Positions 10,005 through 20,774 of a stretch of DNA of 64,000 nt are shown here, piece by piece. The stretch lies in contig CM077005.1 of NCBI GenBank assembly GCA_039090855.1, forward strand, positions 77,310,607-77,374,606. The letters run 5' to 3'. The notes under the pieces were generated by a model that had not been told where the DNA came from, did no database searches, and was given only the letters and a program-made list of their open reading frames with translations. The translations under genes and the position numbers were made by a program. Source of the DNA: Macrothele yani (lineage: Eukaryota > Arthropoda > Arachnida > Araneae > Macrothelidae). Within the stretch, counting starts at the first letter, position 1, and the number at the start of each line of letters is the position of its first letter.

Positions 10005-10615
10005 CTCCGGTGACGCAATGAATGGTCTAAGCGCTGGCTTTTGACCATTCGTCCGAGATGGATCCGGGTTCGAATCATGGTGAGGCATGAATGTTGTGTT
10101 TGTATTACAACACTGGCTTCTGACCATTGGTTCGAGATGGGTCCGGGTGCGAAGCCTGGTCAAACATGAATGCTGTGTCTGTCTTACAGCACTGGCTTCT
10201 GACCATTCCGAGATGGGTCCGGGTTCAAATCATGGTGACGCATGGACGTTGTATTTGCACTACAGCACTGGCTTCTGACCATTGGTCTGAGATGGATCGG
10301 GGTGCGAAGCCTGGTAAAGCATGGATGTTGTGTTTCTCTTACAGCACTGGCTTCTGAATATTCGTCCGAGATGGGTCCGGGTTCGAATACCGTTGAGGCA
10401 TGGATGTTGCATTTGTCTTACAGCACTGGCTTCTGACCATTCGTCCGAGATGCGTCCGGGTTCGAGTACCGGTGAAGCATGGATGTTGTGTATGTCTTAC
10501 AGCACAGGTTCTCTCCCCTCCCTGTAACCAGTGGCCCCAAAGTTAAGGACTAGCGACTGCTTATAGCCCATCGAGTTGCTCACGGTGTTTGTTAAAACGC
10601 CAAACCACAAAAAAA
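10005..10615 (+). mobile_element. SINE-A copy with internally amplified segment
   Basis: The head (GGTGACGCAATGAATGGTCTAAGCG, A-box region) and tail (CTGTAACCAGTGGCCCC...GTTAAAACGCCAAACCACAAAAAAA) match the tRNA-derived SINE-A that recurs throughout the window. Between them the B-box part occurs six times instead of once. SINE-A is a pol III-type element, with a tRNA-like head carrying A and B boxes, a unique body and an A-rich tail. It depends on a LINE for mobility. Confidence 0.85.
10034..10504 (+). repeat. Six 79-bp tandem units derived from SINE-A
   Basis: Units start at 10034, 10113, 10192, 10268, 10347 and 10426. Five are 79 bp and the third is 76 bp. Each runs CTGGCTTCTGACCATT..., through a B-box segment (GGGTTCGAAT or variant), to GGCATGGATGTTGTGTTTGT and CTTACAGCA. 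Units alternate slightly between 'GGGTTCGAATC' and 'GGGTGCGAAGCC' versions, which suggests a two-unit intermediate. Because 79 is not a multiple of three, similar peptides appear in successive frames. These are not genes. Confidence 0.95.
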
Positions 10616-10935
10616 TAGAGGTGAAAAGATGCTTAATACAAGCAAGCTTTTATACTAACTATTTTCTTAATAGAAATGACTGCAAAATCATTAAAAATAA
10701 TTTACGCAATATCCTTTCTGTACGAATAAAAAGAACAACGAATGGTAAGATACATAAATTTATACAACTGAAGCCGCAGATCATTAGGAACATCTGCCTA
10801 ATAAAGTGTTGGAAAATCCTAGGCCTTCAAAACTGTCTCGATTCAATGTAGCATGAATTCAATGACGAGCTGACATCGTTCTATAGGTATGTGATGGCGT
10901 TCATCAATTACATAATGTTCGTTTCAGGAGGCTAT
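10616..10935. other. AT-rich stretch, nothing recognised
   Basis: One frame of 91 codons (10576-10851) overlaps the SINE tail and is Lys/Asn/Ile-rich because of base composition. It has no motif. Confidence 0.5.
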
Positions 10936-11800
10936 CTGTTACGAATGACGCCCTCTCAATCTCCTTCCACCGGTGTTCAATTTTGTTAAGATCTCTGGAC
11001 TGTGGGGAACATTTTAGCATTTTATAGTCAGTGTTGTGCTCCGAGGACCACTATATGGCGACCCGAGCCTTGGCGCATTATCCTGCTGGAAGTAGCCCTT
11101 CTTCATTATGAATCACCATGTACATGGACGGGTATGTCTGGTCCACAGTGAAGTTAAAAATGCCTCGTGACTTCCAATTGATGGTCCACGAGTATTGAGG
11201 AACCCCATGCCCACCATGAATATAGACCCCCCAGGTTGTACAGTTAGTCTAACGATTCGTGCTGCTGATGCCATAGTCTGGTCCGTTCATCGGCGTGTAT
11301 TAACTGAAAATGTGATACATCCGACCAAGCGACCTTTCCCCAGTCCTCAAGAGCCCACTTTTCGTTCTCTCGTGCATGGCGCATAAGATGAGTGGTACAC
11401 GAAGAGGACGTCTGTTACCATACCCCATTAATGTGCGGCGTATGCTGAAGTTCTTCTTTCGATGCTACTTTTGCACTGCAGGGTTACTTGACGCAATGGA
11501 TCACGGATCTCGCAATCCTCTCCAGCCACCATTGCCTTCGAACATCGAACAGTTGTTTTCTCCGACAGAGTGCTGTTTATGCAGCACTCATTGTACACCC
11601 TCGATAGAGTTGTTCTTGCACAGCTGAGTAGGTTTACTGCTTCTGAAACGTTTACACCTGCCCCGCAAGAACCCATGGTCATGTCTGTTTCAAAATCGCT
11701 GAAATCACAAGTTTTCCCATATTTGCGGCTACTATGCTTCGTACATGCATTTTCAATGAGGTATTTATAAAGCCATCTCAACGTCATTGTTTCGCAAATA
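10936..11800 (-). pseudogene. Tc1-like transposase relic
   Basis: The minus-strand N-terminus near 11710-11660 reads GKTCDFSDFETDMTMGSCGA followed by VNVSEAVNLLSCARTTLSRV, a clear Tc1 helix-turn-helix. Broken frames continue through RRTSAYAAH (about 11430), VQPGGSIFMVGMGF (about 11215) and FQQDNAPRLGS (about 11060-11090), which is the second-Asp motif. A 'CNVPHSPEILTKLN' segment near 10970-11010 stands where SPDLNPIE is expected. Many stops. The inverted termini are not recognisable. Confidence 0.8.
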
Positions 11801-11856
11801 AGTGCGGATGGCACCTATCCGATTGCTAATTGGATGTTTCTAATATTTTTTTACTT

Positions 11857-11858
<2 letters not shown>

Positions 11859-11890
<32 letters not shown>
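11859..11890. repeat. TG microsatellite
   Basis: A pure TG dinucleotide run of 16 repeats. Confidence 0.95.
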
Positions 11891-11891
<1 letters not shown>

Positions 11892-11933
11892 ACCATAAGA
11901 AATTTACAGTATACATATGTGTATTGTATTATG

Positions 11934-12100
11934 GTCAACCATTATCAATCCACTTCTGGACGGTCTGCCCAAGTTTCTTCCACAGCGTTCTGTCTTCAGC
12001 CAATCTCTTCCAAGATGTCCAGCCCATTGCCATTTAAGGGTCTTCACTTTGATCATGACGTCATCAACTATGGTTTGAGTTCTGAATTCATTTGGAGGAG
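11934..12100 (-). mobile_element. RTE-like 3' end fragment
   Basis: The plus-strand text 'CAACCATTATCAATCCACT' followed by 'TCTGGACG...CCCAAGTTTC' and later GATGTCCAGCCCATTGCCAT matches the 3' ends of the RTE copies at 40734 and 61467, which are also on the minus strand. Compared with them it lacks roughly 120 bases in the middle. It is an old, deleted copy. Confidence 0.75.
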
Positions 12101-12625
12101 AGGAGGGTTTGGCTATAACTCACCAGGCTGGCCAAGCCTTTCGGTGAGTGTGGGATGCATTTTCCCTAATTCTTCTGTTATGGTTGCACCACTATTCATC
12201 AGTCTCTCTATTCTCGTCATAGGCCCTTTAGTGAGAGAGGATTACATTTTGTCGGAACACGTAGCTTTTAGTTTAAAAGGAATTATGAAAAGTTAGATAG
12301 GGTGTTATTTTTAGATATATTTTCTAAAGTTTATGTTATATGTTTGCCAAAATACCTTTTTTAATTTTTGATGAAAATATTTATCGAGCATCATTCTTAT
12401 GGATGTACTCCATCAAAAAGGATATTAAGTAGTACATTAATGCTAAAACCAATTGTACTAATTTCACTTTCGGCTCCTTCTATGGGACGGAAGAGTTTCT
12501 CCCACTCCCACACAACGTTATTTTTGTTTTTCTGACTGCCATAATGAAGTATTCCTCTAAGAAAGCACACTCTGCTACAGGTTTAAATTAAATAAGTTTC
12601 TTTATTTTTAAATACACCAGAGTTG
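12101..12625. other. No recognisable gene
   Basis: The RTE similarity fades out. A frame of 145 codons (11859-12296) starts in the TG microsatellite and has no motif. Confidence 0.45.
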
Positions 12626-12784
12626 AATAATAATGAAACGCATTAGCGTATGAAATCCGTTTATTTTCGTGGTGTAGTCGGCACAAATATTCGCCAAGCT
12701 TTCGCACTCCACTGGGAGGCTTTTTCAAGGCAATGGACAACGAAAATAAACGGATTTCATAAGCTATATGCGTTTTATTATTAA
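12626..12784. mobile_element. Short inverted-repeat element, possibly Penelope-type
   Basis: The arms 12626-12669 and 12741-12784 are inverted copies, sharing the inner 20 bases GAAATCCGTTTATTTTCG plus TGAT-like edges almost perfectly. The 70-base loop, in reverse complement, reads CTTGAAAAAGCCTCCC, AGTGGAGTGCGAAAGCTTGG, a layout like the decayed hammerhead-ribozyme cores at the ends of Penelope-like elements (CTGA..GA, a stem, then GAAA). That link is a resemblance only. Confidence 0.6.
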
Positions 12785-13147
12785 ATATGTTTCTTTCATG
12801 ATGGAAAACTTTGTTACTTTCTTAGATGCTGTCAACTCAAGCCTCGTTAATGCCATTTGAGCACAGTGTGCGTGGAGCTTCAACCGATACAGACCCAAGT
12901 GCACTGGAGCAAAATCATGTGGAAATGTTAGGAACACGTACCGATATTTCAGCATGACTTGGCTCGGTGGTTTCGCTTCTACTGAGCATTGCATTGCAGC
13001 CCTTCGGGACGAAACTTCTTTAATATCTACCGTGATAATCAACAAATCTCCTAAGCTTGATTGATCAGGACATCACGCATTTATGTTCTGCTGACATTTT
13101 ACTCTGATCACCATGTGTTACATACTCCATATAAGGGATGTTTTGCA

Positions 13148-13362
13148 AACCCCGGTGGCCTAGTGGTCAGAGGCGTAGGTTTGCGGCCAGTCGTCTTATC
13201 TGGGCTCTGGTCAAAGTCCAGGATAAACCATGGATAGTGTGCTTGTCCTACAGTAAGGCATGCTCCCCACTAGCTAGTGGACCCAGATTTGGAATAGGAG
13301 GCTGCTTAAGGGTGTTAAAGGTAGTCGTCAAACCCCTGAAACTAGCCAAACACACAAAAAAC
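13148..13362 (+). mobile_element. tRNA-derived SINE, diverged SINE-A relative
   Basis: CCGGTGGCCTAGTGG (A box at 13155-13165) opens a tRNA-like head. The B box is decayed (GGTCAAAGTCC). The body ends in GTAGTCGTCAAACCCCTGAA and an A-rich tail, matching the SINE-A tail GGTCGTTAAACC. It is clearly a relative but too diverged to belong to the young subfamily. Confidence 0.75.
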
Positions 13363-15095
13363 TAATTGCCTAGCTAGAAACTTTAGAAGGACGTGACTTC
13401 TTGAGCTATAAGGTTTGAGCTAATTCTTACGCGAACATCTGGGTCTTCTCATCATTCAGAATTCGTCATCAACCATGGGTAAACAGTCCCATAGGTGCCT
13501 GAAGCCATGTCACATCAGATTTGATTCGTCTTACAGTGTTTTACTACCATCGTATTGGCACTCATCTGGTAAACCCAGCATCGCGAAGAAGAGGGTTCAG
13601 GGACAAAGCGCGTTCGGGGCCGGCTTCAGAGTGAACCATCTACGCATAGGTGTCCCCAAACACGAGGAGGCTGCGGAAACCCCTGGAAGAAACGCAGACT
13701 ACGTGGCCGGCAGGACCGGGGTTCAAACACCCGTCAGAAACGTCTGCCTACCACACAGTGCATAGCGACTTAATCAACTGTGCTATGTCGATGGTTTTCA
13801 GAATTACTGAGTATAATTTCTGAAGTTCATGAAACTTCCACATGATGAATTTTTTTAGCATCATTTCAGAAATACACCCCGATACTAAATCGAAGATAAT
13901 CGAACAAACGGTCAATTAGCGTGTCTTTTTTTTCTGTTATTATGTATAATAAATTGATGAACTTTTGCACCATAATTTTTATTGGTTTGAAAATTTGCGG
14001 AGGTGACAAATCTCGTAAATACATCAAATAGAAGTCCCTAATCCATATCAAGTGTCTGTTGTTTAGACTCCAATACTAAATCGAAGATGTTCCTAATACA
14101 CGTCAAGTGTCTGTATCGTAAAGATATTTTCCTGTAATATATTGCGATTGTGGCTTCGAAACGAAAACTAAACTTTTTTTCCTATTGAGAATAGGTGCGA
14201 ACCGACAAATTTGCTTACAAAAACTGTGTGAAAAAAAGAGAATTGTAAAGATAAAGAATGAAGGGTTGTTTATGAAATTAGAAAACATCAACGTCAGTAA
14301 TGTTTCGTAAATCTATTTTTGCATATAAAGCGTTGTTTTCACTCCCTTCAACTCCGTTCGCATCGAAATTTGACTGTAAAACTTCACCGTATGCTCTGTA
14401 CTTTTTCAACATTAAATAACCATTTTAATGCACGAACGGGCACACAGAAGTTTAATTTTGAAAGTGATTGCTGTAAAAATCGAGTACATCCCCTTCATTC
14501 CCCATCCTAACTAATCACGAGCTGCCACTGACTGACATGGAGTCAAGTGCTCAATTAGTGATCAAAACTCAGCCATTCGCAGATCACAAGAACTATGTTG
14601 AGCAGGGTAACATTACTAGAACTACAGAGGTATCGAATGTACAATTAGCGATGTATGGGGCGTGATCAAAGTTTAATTTTATCCGGTGGGTGCCGTAACT
14701 TGTGACTTCACCCTTTCACTTCACACTGACAACAACAATATCTGCTTTCACTTCCTGTAAGGCTAGAAAAAACAGTTTTGGGTAACAGCAAATCACGAGC
14801 TTACAGAAACTCAAAATGTATCTTTTCTAGGAACGTAACTCTTGCTTCTTAGAATCGCTAGAACTTCTAAAAGGAAAAGATTAGTGTTTGAAAACTTGGA
14901 TGTAGCTCGTCACTGAATATGACTGAGATCTGAAGAAGGAACGATTAAAACGAAGAACTCGATGGCCAGAGATCACGTTAACTTCTGGACAGGCGTATTT
15001 TACGCATTGAAAACGAAAATTACTTCCTGTAAAAAAGTCGAGACGCATTTTTACTGCTCTGAAAGTTATCCATCCTGACTTAAACACCGACCTCT
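13363..15095. other. No recognisable gene
   Basis: Some short local duplications occur: GATACTAAATCGAAGAT-like text at about 13880 and 14072, and 'TCAAGTGTCTGT' at about 14048 and 14103. A frame of 96 codons at 13475-13765 has no recognisable motif. Confidence 0.5.
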
Positions 15096-15099
15096 AGGG

Positions 15100-15336
15100 T
15101 TGCTGTTATTTTATAATTATTATCATCCTGTTTATGAAAGTTTTGCAGCCTTAGCTCAGATTGTATTGACCAATCCACTGACCACAGTACCTTGTGAAAG
15201 AGGTTTTTCTACTCAAAACCGCATTATGAATGAGAAGCGAAACCGGATTAATGACATTCATCTTGCAAGATTTAGCAAGAATTTCAGAATCTCCATTCTT
15301 AATAAAAGTTGGAGAAATTGTCAGAGTATATATTGA
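15100..15336 (+). pseudogene. hAT transposase C-terminal (dimerisation) relic
   Basis: The frame reads LAQIVLTNPLTTVPCERGFS and TQNRIMNEKRNRINDIHLARF. The block 'PxxxxCERGFSxQNRIxxxxRxRL' is the hAT C-terminal dimerisation signature, close to the ZNF862/KIAA1586-like group. Nothing upstream forms the rest of the catalytic domain, so only the 3' end of the gene survives. A hAT-type MITE lies 380 bases downstream. Confidence 0.8.
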
Positions 15337-15707
15337 TAAGTGACTTCTAGCAAACGAACAGAATTGAACTTGACAAAGTAGACTGTAATTTTAATTAAAA
15401 ATATGAAAGACTAAGATCATTCTCAATTACAACCTGTTGCAATATTAAATGGCCTGTGTAGAAGAATTGTACGTACATATATCACAGAATTTTCATCTTT
15501 CCTGCAGAGGTAAGGAAGCATGTTTTTAACCTGAGGAACTCTTAATCGATTTTAAATGTTGCTGTACTTATTAAGGTAATTAAAATAACTGCATGCTCAA
15601 AGAACAGATTGTTTTTATTGCAATGCGTATATTTGTAATGCAATTTAAAAACCAGTTTTTCAGAAGTGACAATTTTTATGGCAGTCGTTTGCAAACTCGG
15701 GGGCGGG
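15337..15707. other. Probable 3' flank of the hAT relic
   Basis: AT-rich sequence with no further motif. I infer it may be the 3' untranslated part of the hAT element, but no terminal repeat is visible. Confidence 0.4.
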
Positions 15708-15715
15708 GGTGCTAC

Positions 15716-15972
15716 CAAGGGCGCCCGTAAGGGTGGCAAGGGTTTCAACTCCCCTTAGCCGTTAGTATAGCCAAATTTTTGGTACATTTAAAGCACTAAA
15801 ATAGACGAAACCTTTTTTTAAAGCATTTTTAAAAATAATAAGATATCAATGATTGATTGTATCAATTATTTTTGTTATATTTCAGCATCTTGTACATTTA
15901 CTAAAATGTCTGACAACCTTAAAGGAGGTAAGGATTTTTCTTAGCCCCCCCCCCCTCATATGGGCGCCACTG
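15716..15972. mobile_element. hAT-type MITE with exact 8-bp target duplication
   Basis: The target duplication GGTGCTAC occurs at 15708-15715 and 15973-15980. The ends are CAAGGGCGCCCGTAAGG on the left and, in reverse complement on the right, CAGTGGCGCCCATATGAGG, which agree at most positions of the first 13. The 257-bp interior is non-coding. The 8-bp duplication and CA(G/A)nGGCGCCC ends place it in hAT. Confidence 0.88.
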
Positions 15973-15980
15973 GGTGCTAC

Positions 15981-18560
15981 TTCTAGAAATCACAAAATAC
16001 TTCTTGAAAATCATGTGAGAAGTATTTTTGCTTCTTGCCTGAAAACTTACCGCGATGACCCCTGTCGATGACAATACCTCGGCTTCACTTAAGCCAAAAG
16101 TGTACGTGAATTTCTTAGGGATATTATTAGAAGTTCTAACGGCAACAATGGATAAATCATTATTATTCTTTTAATGTTAAAAGTCTTTCTGAATGCTTTT
16201 CTCTTTCCGTCAAAAAATTTCATTTTACATTTAGTAGCAATTGATATGCCATCTGTCTAATTTCTTGGTTTACCCACCGTTCTTTGCCATTAATCTTGGA
16301 AATATCTGCACGCAAATCTTTCCCTGGGAAACTTAACTTCCGCAGACACAATCAGAAGTTATGCATTCAGAGAAAGAGGGATGTATTTAAATGAGTTCTG
16401 TGATATGTTTCCTAAAGAATTATAACCAGTGGTCGGTCACGTGAAGCTTCCTCAAGAAGTACGGCAAAGTCAGACAGTCAGTTTTCCCCTTTTGCCTTCG
16501 GGGTAGGAGTAGAATTAACGAAGCCATCATCAAACGCCAAGTTTACAAATATAGCCAGAAGATGCTATGTATCAGTTACAGACTTCCAGAAGCTTCCATG
16601 ACTGGCGGCGGCCACCCACCCATTTCTGGTGATCCTCCCTTTCTATCCGTGTCCCTCTTCCGAAAATCCTCCTTTGCGGAATTTAATGAAGGCAGCGGTA
16701 GCGGCGGCGGCGGCAGCTGATTAATTATGCAAGGTCCGACGTAAAGCAGGCTGAACACGAACGGGTTATGTGAAACGGTAGATGACTTCATTTCGAATCT
16801 TGCAATGCTCTTCTCGATTCTACCCGCCGGTTATAGGTTTGAGGTCGTGCAGCGATCTAAAAGGGGAGGGAAAAAGAAATTCGTCTTACTCTAAGCCGTG
16901 AGGAATAAATACTATGTCTACCAATAAAACTTCCAGCTCAGAATTCAATATTAGTAATCATATCCGTTGGAGATTTGTAGAATCGGGAATGAAACATTCA
17001 CTCGAATCCCATTTTCTTTGAAGCAAAACGCCTTCATGTGCGAAATGTGGTGCAGGTGATGTTCATGAGAATAACGTGAACGTAAATTAAATAGTGTGGT
17101 TGCCTTTCTAAAGCTACAAGTGAAAGATTTCTTCGAACTAATTCATCCTTTTGTAGCCGTAAGCAACTACAAGCATCGTTAAATGTGCTGCGTGGAAATG
17201 AAACATTTTCCTTAGCGACAGAAATTTAAACGCATTCATTAAATGCCAAGAAATGTTGGCCAAAAGCCAAATGAACATAATAGATTATATATAAACGTAA
17301 AAGATTATGTGAAAAAGGTTATTATATTTAACTTTTTGGTAAGCCAGTAAAAATTCCTCATTCAGTTGCCATTTGATATTACGATTTATTATGATACTTC
17401 AGGGAGATGCACCTGCTATACTGATGTAACTTTCAGGTAAGACTTACCTACGAAAACGTTTTATGAAAGACAAGAAAGAAATTAAAGCAGAGAAAAACGT
17501 GTAGATTTTTTAAATTCATTAAATACCATATTACAAAAATATGGATGTTTAACTGTACGACTGTGAGCGGCTCACCACCCTGAATTCTTTTGTTTACATT
17601 GGATTGTAATGCCAAAGAAGTATCTTGTTTTGCACATATATTAATATATTCATGCGATGTCTAGCACGCATATTGAAAACTTCTTTTTTTCCATAAGTAG
17701 AAAATTTCTACATTAAAAAATAAATGCATATAATATGCCACTAATATTTCCATTAGAAAGTTCTGTCTTTATAATTAAGCACTAGAGATAGATAGATAGA
17801 TATCTTCTATGCGAAATAACATGATAATTTCTACGTTTTGTGTGAAAATTCTTTCAAATCAGGACAATAAAAGTAATAATATATTTTCTACCTTGAAATT
17901 TAGCTTACATAATCAAAAGACTATTCCTTCATCACTCGTTAAAAATCTGATAAGGAGACCAAAAACAGTTTTTTTTATTACCCAAACAATGAACTGCTTT
18001 TGTTATTACCTTTTCATTACATTGGTTGTATTTTTAAAAACATGCAGAGTAAAGTTTAAATTCTATAGAAGACGGAATGGTAAAAAGGGAAAAAGCAAAG
18101 TAAAGTAATTTTCTAAATTATACCTCATTCTGTTTGACCTTTAGTGGATTTGCAGATATCTTAGGTTAATCAAAATGAAAATTAATCATATCTGAAAATT
18201 TTTGAATGAAAGCAATTGAGATCTGTAAGTCTGGTGAAAACTTTTTACTCACCGGAAGTCTAATCCGGCAGTAAGAACCGAGTCATGAGAATACAAAATT
18301 CAGCAAAGTTCTCGTTCAGAAAGTGTATCAGGCGGAGTCGAATGTTAATCCCGTTTTGAGCTTCACATAATATAGGGGCTCCTTCTTGTGCGAAACGAGC
18401 GCCAGAGTCAAGTGGCTACCGAGACGGCATAGAACACACAAGGCTGATAACGTGCATTTGGCAGTCACACTGCGTTATCATCTGAGGGGAACAAGGAGGT
18501 CGATAAACGTGCAGTTAAAAGCGATGAAGCAGTGGGCAGCCGCCTTGAACGAAAAGGTTC
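15981..18560. other. No recognisable gene
   Basis: This holds a C-run, a GGC-rich patch at 16690-16715, short GATA repeats at about 17788-17802 and AT-rich DNA. Two frames (16576-16791 minus, Pro-rich; 17809-18108 plus) have no motif I can place. Confidence 0.5.
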
Positions 18561-18574
18561 CGGCGTTTCAATGT

Positions 18575-19290
18575 TGGGGACAACAGTCTCGAAGACAAGC
18601 CGAGGTCAGGACGTCCAACGGCCATCAAGACTGACACTCTGGTCGAAGATTTGACAGCAAACCCCGGTATCAGTGCACAACAGTTACCTGCTGAGGTGTA
18701 GCTTTCCCAATCCATCATTTTTCGTCACCTGCACCAGTTTAGTTTGAGCATTCCATAGCAGCTGGAGGAAATAGGTGTCAATTCAGCAACTGATGAATAG
18801 GTGGCAGTTCAGTAACATTAGCTGGATGAAATAAGTGTCCATACAGTAGCTGAGGAATAGGTGTCAATTCAGCAACATTATGTGTTTAGCTGAATTGACA
18901 CCCCATCAATTAACACCCCGGAAAAGGAACAGCGTGTCGCTGTCTGTCACAAATTGCTGTCAAATCCACAGGACGATAGGTTTTGGCGTCGTATTGTGAC
19001 AGACGACAAAAAATGGATATTCCTGCGTTATCTTAACACTGGGGACAAGTAGCTTAGGCCACTACAGGAAGCACGGCCGTCGGTGCAAAGAGGGATGTTC
19101 GAGAGGAAAGTCATGATGTGCATTGGGTGGAATTGTGATGGTCCTGTGCACTGGGAATTCATGTCAGATGGTCAGGCTGAGAACGGGAACCTTTACGCTA
19201 AGCAACTGCAAGGAGTCCATCATGCTCTACATCGACGCTGCCCAGCGATCATCAATGGGAAGCGGGCGAAACAGACTGGGTTGACGAAAC
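18575..19290 (+). pseudogene. Mariner-like transposase relic with minisatellite
   Basis: Fragments in order are the 'RPTAIKTDTLVEDLTANPGI' segment (about 18615-18670), a helix-turn-helix SIIFRHLHQF (about 18712), then after an inserted minisatellite KEQRVAVCHKLLSNPQDDRF and RRIVTDDKKWIFL (about 18918-19025, first catalytic Asp), and ERKVMMCIGWNCDGPVHWEF through YAKQLQGVHHALHRRCPAII and NGKRA (19100-19265). The part with the second and third catalytic residues is absent. Several stops and shifts. The element is dead. Confidence 0.85.
18752..18925. repeat. Minisatellite inside a mariner gene
   Basis: Degenerate repeats of 'AGCTGGAGGAAATAGGTGTC' and 'AATTCAGCAAC' (four or more units), ending with an inverted piece GCTGAATTGACACC. 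It replaces or interrupts the mariner reading frame between the DNA-binding and catalytic parts. Confidence 0.75.
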
Positions 19291-19325
19291 CAAGCCGAGA
19301 ATTTTAGCCTTGTGGTCCACTACAG
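19266..19325. repeat. 52-bp repeat shared with 61280-61335
   Basis: 'GGTTGACGAAACCAAGCCG' then AGAATTTTAGCCTTGTGGTC and CACTACAG matches, with few changes, GGGCGACCAAACCAGGTCGG...TTTAGTCTTGTGGTCCACTACAG at 61287-61335. The family is unknown. Confidence 0.6.
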
Positions 19326-19329
19326 AAAC

Positions 19330-19958
19330 ATACATACCCACAGTAAACACCTCATAAACTCCCTCATGGAAAAAATTCCGTTAACTCCTGGATGAAACAA
19401 AACTGTTAAAATATGCATTGTAAAACTAGTTCGGTCGTGAAAAAATTTTAACAGCAATTTATGGGTAAAAGAATGGAAGATTGAACGTAGTATCAATCTG
19501 TTGTACCAGATAGTTACATTTATTTGGTCACTGATCATCTACTGCGCAACAGTATTTGTACTGCCTCCTTGAAAAGAGGTCTTTTTTGTCTACCCAGTTT
19601 TTTGGCTTATGAACTACCATATTGATCCGTGAACCAGTGCCGATAAATTATTGTTCCTTTTAAGAAAAATGTGGGTGATACACGGATTTCGGAACATCTG
19701 TGCCGGAGAATCGCATTGTGCTTTGTGTCTGTAAGTGGATAAGGATGATGGGCCATCAAAATCTTTACTATCGCCTCCTTCAAGATTACAAAAGAAAAGT
19801 AGGGCCTACCAATAACCCTTTGGCTCCAAGTCCAATGACCTACGCTTAAGGGTAGTTAGCTTAATTTATTTATGACAGCGCCTTTCGTCCGGTGGAGGCA
19901 AATTTTTCGCTGAAGTGGAGAGAGTTTTGCTTTGTCATTTTACATCAAATTCCCAATA
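19330..19958. other. No recognisable gene
   Basis: AT-rich DNA with no signature on either strand. Confidence 0.5.
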
Positions 19959-19960
19959 TA

Positions 19961-20551
19961 CAGGGTGATTCATAAAGAAGTATACAGTTTCAACGCACTA
20001 TAAAACAACAACAATGTAAGATATTTTATGTTACCTGTAACAGAATTGTAGGGGAATGTTTCAAGTTTTTTTAGAGACAGTCACAGATGTTCTATGTGTG
20101 CACCCTTAGTCCAACGACACACATCGAGCCGGTAATCCATTTCCGCCCAAACGCGAGGTAACATATCTGATATCTGAATCAAGTGCAGTGTGAGTGGCTG
20201 TGATACGCTGTTTCAGCTCCGCTAGATCAACAGGAAGGAAAGGGGCGAGTACCTTGTCCTTTACGTACCCCCACAGGAAAAAGTCACAAGGTGTTAAGTC
20301 AAGACTTCTGGGTTGCTATTGGGTCAGTGGCAATTTGTAGTCCGCGGCTCGTCTAATCCATCGGTGACTATGATGTTCATCGAGATAATCTCGCACGTCG
20401 CTTAACTAGTGCGGTTAGGCAACTTCCCTCAGTAGCAGGACACAAACTTTATGAGTACATCTACCTAACGGTTCGCAGTTGTGGTCCGTGTCTTCAACTG
20501 TTACTGTTTTACAGCATCTGGAAACTGTATACTTCTTTATGAATCGTCCTG
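19961..20551 (-). mobile_element. Internally deleted mariner-related element
   Basis: The terminal inverted repeats are about 31 bases: CAGGGTGATTCATAAAGAAG then TATACAGTTTC on the left (19961-19991), and CAGGACGATTCATAAAGAAG then TATACAGTTTC in reverse complement on the right (20521-20551), matching at 29 of 31. TA flanks both ends. Between them the minus strand keeps only a transposase C-terminus: HHSHRWIRRAADYKLPLTQ, 'LDLTPCDFFLWGYVKDKV' and 'LPVDLAELKQRITA' (about 20150-20420). The N-terminal two thirds are deleted. Confidence 0.85.
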
Positions 20552-20573
20552 TATATATATATAGAGAGAGAGA
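20552..20573. repeat. TA/GA microsatellite
   Basis: A TATATATA tract followed by GAGAGAGAGA, directly at the edge of the preceding element. Confidence 0.85.
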
Positions 20574-20730
20574 CAAAAGGAAACGCCATTTTTTACGACA
20601 ATAGCGTCTTAGACAGAAAATATGAAGTTCAAATGAAATTAAAGAGTCTTATTCATGAGTACCGAAATAGTTGATCCTTCTTTCTAACAAATCCAGGCAG
20701 AGAGGATCCGAGAAAGTGGGACATTTCTCA

Positions 20731-20771
20731 TTCGGTCCACCGCGAAATGTCCCGGTGGACCAAATGAAATG
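20731..20771. repeat. Short inverted repeat
   Basis: CATTCGGTCCACCG and CGGTGGACCAAATG face each other across about 10 bases, giving a near-perfect hairpin upstream of the minisatellite. Confidence 0.7.
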
Positions 20772-20774
20772 GAA

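Noticed and set aside
10034..10504. Regularly spaced repeats as a CRISPR array.
   Set aside because: There are no unique spacers between the units and no cas genes, and the context is eukaryotic.
10087..10527. Four overlapping frames with a repeated 'LQHWLLT' peptide.
   Set aside because: Translation of the 79-bp SINE-derived array in successive frames. Not coding.
16576..16791. A Pro-rich 71-codon frame as a host exon.
   Set aside because: Explained by a CCG/GGC-rich patch. No splice signals or partner exons could be supported.
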